Positions 57,050 through 64,000 of a stretch of 64,000 nt of DNA are shown piece after piece. A program made the position numbers and the translations under genes. Each line of letters begins with the position of its first letter. The stretch's first letter is position 1. Below the pieces are notes generated by a model. The model did not search any database and was not told the origin of the DNA. It saw only the letters and a program-made list of their open reading frames with translations. The stretch lies in assembly GCA_914767715.1 (NCBI GenBank), contig OU612072.1, positions 248,001 to 312,000 of the forward strand. Reading direction: 5' to 3'. The DNA comes from Membranipora membranacea. Taxonomy: Eukaryota > Bryozoa > Gymnolaemata > Cheilostomatida > Membraniporidae.

Positions 57050-58555
57050 GAATAACGGCCTGCGGCCCAAAACGGCCCGTGGCCCAAAACGGCCCGTGGC
57101 CCAAAACGGCCCGAGGCCAAAAAATGGCCTGCGGCCCAAAACGACCCAGCATGATTTTTGAGTTCGTCTTGACCAAAAACCTTTAAAAAACAAGTTGTGT
57201 CAACATGTTTTTGAAAAAAAATTGAATTTTCTTAATTTTTCAAAAAACGGCCAAGTATGTTTCTAAGTTATCCATGTCCGAAAACGGAAAACGCCCAAAA
57301 TGACCCTAGGGAGAAAACGGCCCAAGCTCCTAGACGGCCCGCGACCTAAAACGGCCCAGTATGATTTTTGAGTTCTTCGAGTCCCAAAACCTCAAAAAAA
57401 CTAGTTGAGCCAAGAAACTTAAGTTTTTCGGAAAAAATTAAATTTTCCAAAATTTTCAAAAAAACGGCAAAGGATGATTTTTGAGTTCTCCAAGTCCCAA
57501 GACCTCTAAAAAACATGTTACACCAACAGAGTTAAGTTTTTGTGAAATATAAAATTTAAAAATCTTTCAGAAAAACGGCCAAGTATGATTTTTGAGTTCT
57601 TCGAGTCCCGAAAGTCTAAAAAAACGTTTTAAGTAAACAAACTTAAGTTTTGGGGGAAAAACTTCAGTTTTCAAACATTTCAAAATAACGGCCCGCATGA
57701 TTTTTGAGTTCTCCAAGTCCCAAAACCTCTAAAAAGCGAGTTAAGTCAACAAACTTAAGTTTTTGGGAAAAAACTTAAGTTTTCAAATATTTCAAAAAAA
57801 TGGCCCAGTGTGATTTTTGAGGTCTCCATGTCCCAAAACCTCTGTAAACAAGTTACATCAACAGGCTAAAGTTTTTGGGGAAAAAAAAAAATTCTTAAAA
57901 TATTTCCAATGAACGGTCAAGCATGATTATTGAGTTCTCTATGTCCCAAAACCTCTAAAAGACAAGTAACATCAACAGACTTAAATTTTTTTGGAAAAAT
58001 ATAATTTTAAAAATCTTTCAAAAAAACAGCCAAGTATGATTTGTGAGCTCTCCAAGTCCCAAAGCCTATATAAAACAAGTTGCGTCATTAAACTTAAGTT
58101 TATGGGATAAAACGTCAGTTTCAAAATTTTTCAAAACATGACCCAGGATGATTTTCGAGTCCTCCAAGTCCCAAAACCTCTAAAAAACAAGTTAAGCCAA
58201 GAAACTTAAGTTTTTTGAAAAAATTAAATTTTTTAATTAAATCAAAAAAACGGCCAAGTCTGATTTTTTAGCTCTCCAAGTCCCAAAGCCTATAAAAAAA
58301 CAAGTTACATCAACAGACTTATGTGTTTGGTAAAAATAAATTTTTTTCAAAATATTAAAAAAAACCGCCAGGTCCGCTCCAGGTCCTAAAACCTCTAAAA
58401 AACAAGTTTCATCAACAGACTTAGGTTTTTGGGAAAAAATATAACGACCAAAAAAACGGCCAAGTATGATTTGTGAGCTCTCCAAGTACCAAAGCCTATA
58501 TAAAACAAGTTGCGACAACAAACTTGAGTTTTTGGGAAAAAACTCAACTCAGTTC
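57050..58555. repeat. Minisatellite of ~100-120-bp units, copy B
   Basis: Counterpart of 33080-34620 with unit-level gains and losses. GGCCCGTGGCCCAAAACGGC words open the array. A single inverted patch follows at 58960-59130. Confidence 0.9.
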
Positions 58556-59541
58556 ATTAAAGTTAATTTGGGCAAATCTTAGGCTAAGAATTTGTCCTCT
58601 CTTATTGTTGAAATTTGGTTGCTGTTTTACGAAATAGAGTTATCATCCCATGTATTTTATCATTCATTGTGAGAAATTGGCCATTACATGCAGCACCATG
58701 TCTGAAGCTGATCCTAAAAATCCTGTTAGTTGTAGGGAATTATTTATTATCCTCTGATCATTACAACCACTTCATTATAACATGGACATAATATGTACAA
58801 GCTGTGCCGTATGACTGCAGCTTTCAAGACTAGAATCGTTTGCGAAACATTGTGTTGACCATGGAAAGTATGTTAATTCTAGCTGCTGGTTGCAGATTAA
58901 TCTATGCAAAGCCATCTATCTGTATAAAATATTTTAAAGTAGGTGGCTAGATTGCATTTTTTTAATTAAAAAATATTAATTTTTTTCCCAAAAACATAAG
59001 TTTCTTGGCTTAACTTGTTTTATAGAGGTTTTTGGACTTGGAGAACTCAAAAATTATACTTCGCTGTTTTCGGCCGCGGGCCGTTTAGGGTCTTGGGCCT
59101 TTTTCTCCCATGGGCCATTTGGGGCGTTTTCCATTAAATTCATCTAGTCTCGTTTCTTTTAAAAAGCAAATTTTATTATTTAGTTCCAAGCTATTACGAT
59201 CAACAATTGGGAAAAGCATGACATCAGAAATTATCATTTTAATAGGACACAAATTTTAATCTGGATAGGCTTGGTTAGCATTGCTCACGTTACAAATGGC
59301 AATCGCGTTATTATCACAAAAGTACTCTATGTTCATAAATAATAGATAGAGCAAGAGAAAGTAGTACAAAATGTGAGACAATCATAAATTGTCTGCCCAT
59401 GACTTGCCCTTTTACCAGTATAGCTGCAAGTTGATGAAATTAAGTTATATAATTCCGGAACATCCCGTCAAAATTTCATTTCTTTTGTTTTTGATGCTGT
59501 ACAGGCTTCTTTTAAGCTTTGTGGTATTCTGTCCAACTTAG

Positions 59542-59802
59542 TTAATTTTTCCTGCAGTATCCGTGTAGGTCGTTTGGTACTGCGGGTAAATCAGTGAGAT
59601 ACACAAGGAGGTCATGACTGGTAGAGATGTTATATTCTCTGTTGTTAGAGTCACAAACGACTTTTCTCTCTTGCCTTTTCTTCCTTTTTCCAATTTTCAA
59701 TCTCCAAATCCAATCCAACTTAATCAAGCTACCAATCGAAAACTTGGAGTTTGAGCTGTTAAGAAATGTGAGCGTCATCGCAGTTCTACAATTCAATGAC
59801 AT
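59542..59802 (-). other. Repeated minus-strand open frame, copy B
   Basis: 86 codons, same core (KLDWIWRLKIGKRKKRQERK, then TSHDLLVYLTDLPAVPN) as 38558-38812. No recognised domain. Confidence 0.3.
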
Positions 59803-60265
59803 TTTGCGTTATGCATGCAGTGTCAGTCAAAGCTTTTTATCAAGTTTATGGTAAAAAGAACACAGTATAGGGAGAAAATATGGTTTTGATTTATGCACAG
59901 TAGTTAAAAGTACTCACCTAGGTAAAGTCAACAATGACACACAGCAATGAGCGTTCCCTCCAATGAAGCCACATACACCTCACTGAGTATAAAATACAAT
60001 TGCTACACTAAAGAACAAGATACACTACATGATAATAAACTTTGACTTATACATGTACATAGGTATTGTCTGCTCATTCCATTTGGTTGGATAACAATCC
60101 GACAAAGGTCTGTGTCACTATTTTATCATTTGGACTGAAAATTTAAGTTTTTTCTCATTTGGCCATCAGATATAATAAAATGACATGCAATCCCTAATTT
60201 AAGATCACAATCAGTCTTGAAAAATTATACCACATCATTTCTTGCTGGTGGTAGCAGGTATTGAG

Positions 60266-60419
60266 CCTAAGCGGTACACCGAGTTGTTAATATTCCATTT
60301 ATAGATAGATAGATAGATATTGCTGTAAACTATGATCAATTTGTTGCAGATCACCAAACATCAGCAGGAAAAGAAACAGTTATAACCCTGACCGAAACTG
60401 GCAATACCAACCAAACTAG
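60266..60419 (+). pseudogene. Gene 3 exon 7, broken
   Basis: Counterpart of 39282-39438. AAA-to-TAA at 60268-60270, and a (GATA)n replacement at about 60300-60318 that brings a TAG. The remainder (NYDQFVADHQTSAGKETVIT) is open. Confidence 0.65.
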
Positions 60420-61170
60420 GTCTGTATATTCCTTATTATTACCGTAGTCATGTGAGGATGCAAACATCACCTCTGAAGAGTTACAAAACATTTTGTGTGG
60501 TGAATGGTGATGGTGAATACTGTTTCATTCATAACCTGCCTTTGTTACACCATTAAAATGATAATACTATTGATAAAATGGTGATCGGTGTATTATTCAG
60601 TGTGTCAATCAAAAATTTTAACCGAGTTGCTTATGCATTAACTTACGCATAAATAGACAGCCGTCATCAGTTTATTTTCTGCACAGCTTTTGTCTTGCAT
60701 AAATCTGATTAATTTGAAGATATTCAATGTTCACCTTTTTGCGCTGGATACAGATAAGCGTAAATCTGCTAATTCAAATTTCACTGGTTGATATTAAGTA
60801 AGCATTCAGTTTCTTCTACAAAATTGGATCAAAGTTAATGCCCAATGCGGACCCTACTTTGCTCTAGATAGCTTTGTTTACTCTTCTCTTTTAGATTAAG
60901 CAAAAGGATATCAACCAGAGGTAGGAAACATTGCAGAATCACTTCGGTGTCATCTCACAAAGAAAGTTCTGAATTCAACAGATTAGAATCTTTATTTCTG
61001 GCATTTTACTTTACTTCAAGGCCTTATATTGGTCATTGTATCTGTAAAAATATGAAGTGACAATCAAATACTCTAGATGAATGTGTATGCATTTTTAACA
61101 TTTTCAATTTGGCTCTCCTAAATGATTCTTTCACATATTCACATACGATAACCAGGCTCTCTTATTTCAG

Positions 61171-61391
61171 AGATCACATCAGTAGAAGATTATGAAGAGG
61201 TGGCTGCTGTCTCAAACTCAGCCACATCACCAGATTATGAGAATGGGAATATAATAAGCTCTAATAGACAGACATACGAGAATCTACCTGAGGGCACAAG
61301 AAAACCTGATAATGAGTACGAAAAGATAAACATAGAGAAACAGCATGGTGATGTTCATAACTACACTCATGTCGGTAACTGGAGGGATTGA
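61171..61391 (+). CDS. Gene 3 last exon, ITAM tail
   Basis: 221 nt, open, stop TGA at 61389. YENL, ten residues (PEGTRKPDNE), YEKI. Differences from gene 2 leave every Tyr of the core motif in place; only the terminal Tyr is Asp. Confidence 0.75.
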
Positions 61392-62319
61392 ACTGTAAAA
61401 TATCTCCTAGATGACTAGTAATGGAATATAAGAGCGGATTACCTAGTTGAGACTTATAAGAACGACTGACTTATAAAAACGACACAGGCTATAGAGTTAT
61501 ATAATATTTATTCATCAACCTACCTAAAGCAAATAAATAAAACCGATGATAGGATACATTTGCGCTCCAGCTAGATTCAGCCATATCCGTAATGCTTGAT
61601 TTAGCATGCGATCTTAATTATAAACATGTGAGCAGTACAAAAGTCAAAGGATATTAGAGCAGTGTACCTCATGGTGACTTATGACACCAGTTTGACCAGA
61701 CACACAATATTCAGGAAGAACATTCCACCACTTAAAATTCAGATCTTGCACCGAGATGAAGACTATGTCGGCGAGGTGATCACTATCTCATGAATGCAAA
61801 TCAGTCGACATTTGTTTCAGATGAGAAATTTGTGTCTACTCTAGAAGTGTTAAGTACTTGGGCTCCAGCTAGATTCAGCCATATCTATAATGTTTGATTT
61901 TTTTTGTTGCATTCCTTACTTAGCTAACATAGAAGACTATCTTACAGTTTACTCACCCTCTTATTTATTATTTATTTATTATAGAGTTATTATATACTAC
62001 TATATATATGATTGATTTCAGCAAATTATATTACTTTATGAGCAGAGTAAACAGCTCCATCAACAAACGGTCTAAAAAAATTGAGAGTTTAGCTCTAGTT
62101 AGTAACCATTCATAAAACTAGAAATATGCGAAGAAAAACTAAAGGTGAGTGGCTGTAAAATATCTGAAATTCAGCATGATTATATTTTAGTTTAACAGAG
62201 CTTGAAACTTAGTGGATCATACATACAAATCTTCAACATCGAGTTACAACTACATCATACAACTGCTAATGAGTCTATTAGTTTTGGTCAAGCTTGATAT
62301 CAAATGCATATAGACTCAC

Positions 62320-62481
62320 AACGAGGCCTGATTTCCTTTGTTTTAACCAAATCCTCTTTGTAGGGCCAATCACTATGTCCTTGTTCTGTGCAGCGTACAG
62401 TAAACCCATCTCTATCTGCAGGACTTGTAGTGTATGATCCACCAGGTAATGAAGTCACTTCTCCAGATTATCTGACTAGTT
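62320..62481 (-). pseudogene. Orphan Ig2 second-half exon, antisense, copy B
   Basis: Counterpart of 41716-41877, but the Glu codon after LVR is TAA, so it is dead in this copy. Borders are otherwise preserved. Confidence 0.75.
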
Positions 62482-63559
62482 CTGTAGCGAACATTAGAAT
62501 TTCATCATCAGAAAACTTGCATATCAAGGCAATCACAAACCTATCTTGTTATCACCAGCTTCGCACATTTGGCAAGTAAGAGCCGAGACAAAATTTGTCA
62601 TCAAATTTTATATCATTATTGTTGTCTTGATTTTCGCACAGCATGGACCAAACAGGCAGAGATATAACGAGTGAGTGTTTATCTTTTATAAAGTGATAAA
62701 CTCACCATATCTTACATTGACTTGTCATCAGATGTTTGTAGAACCAAATTACTTATCTAAGTCATAGTTTAGTGCTAAGGGACTTATTATAATGATAGCT
62801 ATAGTACCATAGTCAATCTAATGTAAAAAATCCTGTTTAATAAAGATATGAGGGGGAAACGCTTTGTTATGCCGGCAGTTTTCTTCATAAAACTAAAAAC
62901 CTTTATTAAGGGGGACCTTTGACAATTGAAAAACATTGAGGAGTTCTCATGACCTTTGAGCCTTTTAGCTTCATTTGTGTCCCTAGGTAGTTTCTTGGCT
63001 CTATTCTGTACTCTAGATTATACTGGGATGTTTAAAGTGATACAAATTTTCAAAGGCTAAACTACGGCTTTGAAGGGAGCTTGGAATTTACTTTGCTAAG
63101 ATATCAGCCTATTAATTGAACATTTCTGAGTCTGTAATCGGTATGTTGATTTCGACTACATGTATGATCACTATGTAGATTGTACTTTTTAAATTAATTA
63201 ATTTCCCACAAAAGCAGCAAGCTGACACATTGTTATGCTGTTTACATTCTTAGGCTCAGTTGAAAGGCACTGGAGGAAACTCACAACATACTTGAGCGCA
63301 AAAAGAGTGTACATAAAATGTATGATTGGATAAGTTGGTAATGATTTAGATTATGATATTATTCTTCTTAAATTAATCGAGTATCCAAACAATGGACTGA
63401 TTTAGATACTACTTAATGGTTCTAAGACCAAGGAAATGCTTTCCTCTGCTCAACATCACAAACCTGATTATCCTAAACTGATTCTAGATGGCACCGATAT
63501 ATTGTTTTTTGAAAAAGCAATATACCTTTTGTAGACATTGACAACCAACTTAGATTTAA

Positions 63560-64000
63560 TAATAGATATAATAGACTATTTTGACTCTCAAATTGAGTGG
63601 GACTTTAGACCTTAATTCAGTTTTTATGTTGTTGATATCCTGCCCGTAGTAGATAACCAATCTGATCCGGACAAAATCTCTTCACAAGTGATAAAAAACA
63701 AAGCTTATTATCTTCCCAATTTTGGTATATCTTGTAAATTTAGTCATGGTAAACTCTACATTCCCAGACTGGCTAAAAATTGCACGAGTGACACCCATCT
63801 CGAAAGAAAGGCAAAAAAAGTGTTTATTACTATCGCCCACTATCAATCTTAAGCACTTATTCTAAAATTGGTAAACAAATTCTTAGTGACCAGATCATTG
63901 ATTTTTTAGAGACCAACTCAATTTTAACCGACTGTCACTAGTATAAACAAGCTCATGGAACAATTGTATGAAAGTTTTAACAGATGCAACGACACAGTTG
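63560..64000 (+). mobile_element. Non-LTR RT fragment at the right edge
   Basis: Frames read DPDKISSQVIKNKAYYLP, then VNSTFPDWLKIARVTPISKE, then LSTYSKIGKQILSDQIIDFL: the N-terminal part of a non-LTR RT, with frameshifts. It is plus strand and continues beyond the window. Confidence 0.7.

Larger units (their letters stand above)
51154..61391 (+). pseudogene. Receptor gene 3: Ig receptor with broken first tail exon
   Basis: Exons 51154-51235, 51609-51965, 52498-52605, 52829-52987, 53130-53360 and 54032-54229 are all open and in phase (leader MISSTESRLW, three Ig domains, helix, WKQRK). The next exon (60266-60419) has TAA as its second codon and a TAG inside a GATA microsatellite. Exons 60895-60920 and 61171-61391 remain open, and the last keeps YENL-x10-YEKI. 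As modelled the protein would end just after the membrane: a decoy-like surface receptor. Skipping the two middle tail exons joins phase 1 to phase 1 and restores an ITAM tail, so 'pseudogene' applies to the full-length form only. Confidence 0.7.
42461..62938 (+). repeat. Tandem duplication, copy B (~20.5 kb)
   Basis: Same order and strand as copy A. Its right end is the shared ACAATTGAAAAACATTG at 62938, after which sequence is unique. It lacks the 2.3-kb TIR element, the nested 3-kb segment and the 400-bp insertion, and has three insertions of its own. Confidence 0.9.

Overview
This is an AT-rich eukaryotic (animal) window: small exons with GT/AG borders, long introns, non-LTR and Ty3/gypsy-type retrotransposon debris and inverted-repeat DNA elements. 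The mix of a GRIP golgin and immunoglobulin-fold receptors says metazoan. A sponge or another non-bilaterian invertebrate is my best guess, but that is inference; no ribosomal or mitochondrial marker is present.

Layout. (1) 1-6147, plus strand: the 3' end of a golgin-97-like gene ending in a GRIP domain. (2) 15287-8048, minus strand, tail-to-tail with the golgin: receptor gene 1, ten exons with a consistent phase chain (1557 nt, 518 aa): signal peptide, three Ig-like domains, one membrane segment, and a cytoplasmic tail with two canonical ITIMs (IIYSEV, VEYTSI), one ITIM-like site and a proline-rich end. (3) About 19.13-42.33 kb and 42.46-62.94 kb: two direct tandem copies (A and B) of a ~21-23 kb unit. 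Each has a decayed capsid-like element, a gypsy pol remnant, a plus-strand receptor gene (gene 2 in A, gene 3 in B), a non-LTR RT fragment inside the receptor's long intron, a ~100-bp-unit minisatellite, and a minus-strand leftover Ig exon. (4) 62.94-64.0 kb: unique sequence with a non-LTR RT fragment running off the right edge.

Receptor gene 2 (27420-40411, nine exons, 1548 nt, 515 aa) has the same ectodomain and membrane exons as gene 1, with identical exon lengths from Ig1 to the membrane exon. Its tail is unrelated and carries a YENL-x10-YEKI motif, which fits the ITAM consensus in the same chain as the ligand-binding domains. Gene 3 (51154-61391) is intact through the membrane exon but has two stop codons in its first tail exon; its ITAM exon is still open and can be joined in frame by exon skipping. 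The cluster therefore looks like paired activating and inhibitory receptors: near-identical ectodomains on opposite-sign tails, with a decoy-like third member. Gene 1/gene 2 similarity continues past the membrane exon into the next intron and stops near 11.95 kb, so the tail was exchanged there, close to a 360-bp palindrome.

Copies A and B differ by clean insertions: A alone has a 2.3-kb TIR element (21433-23750), a ~400-bp A-tailed insertion (about 40561-40966) and a nested ~3-kb duplication; B alone has a 94-bp foldback, a 250-bp MITE with TATTA target duplication, and a ~2.7-kb insert with an RT fragment. All exon models are read by eye from splice signals, phase and paralogue comparison; no transcripts were available.
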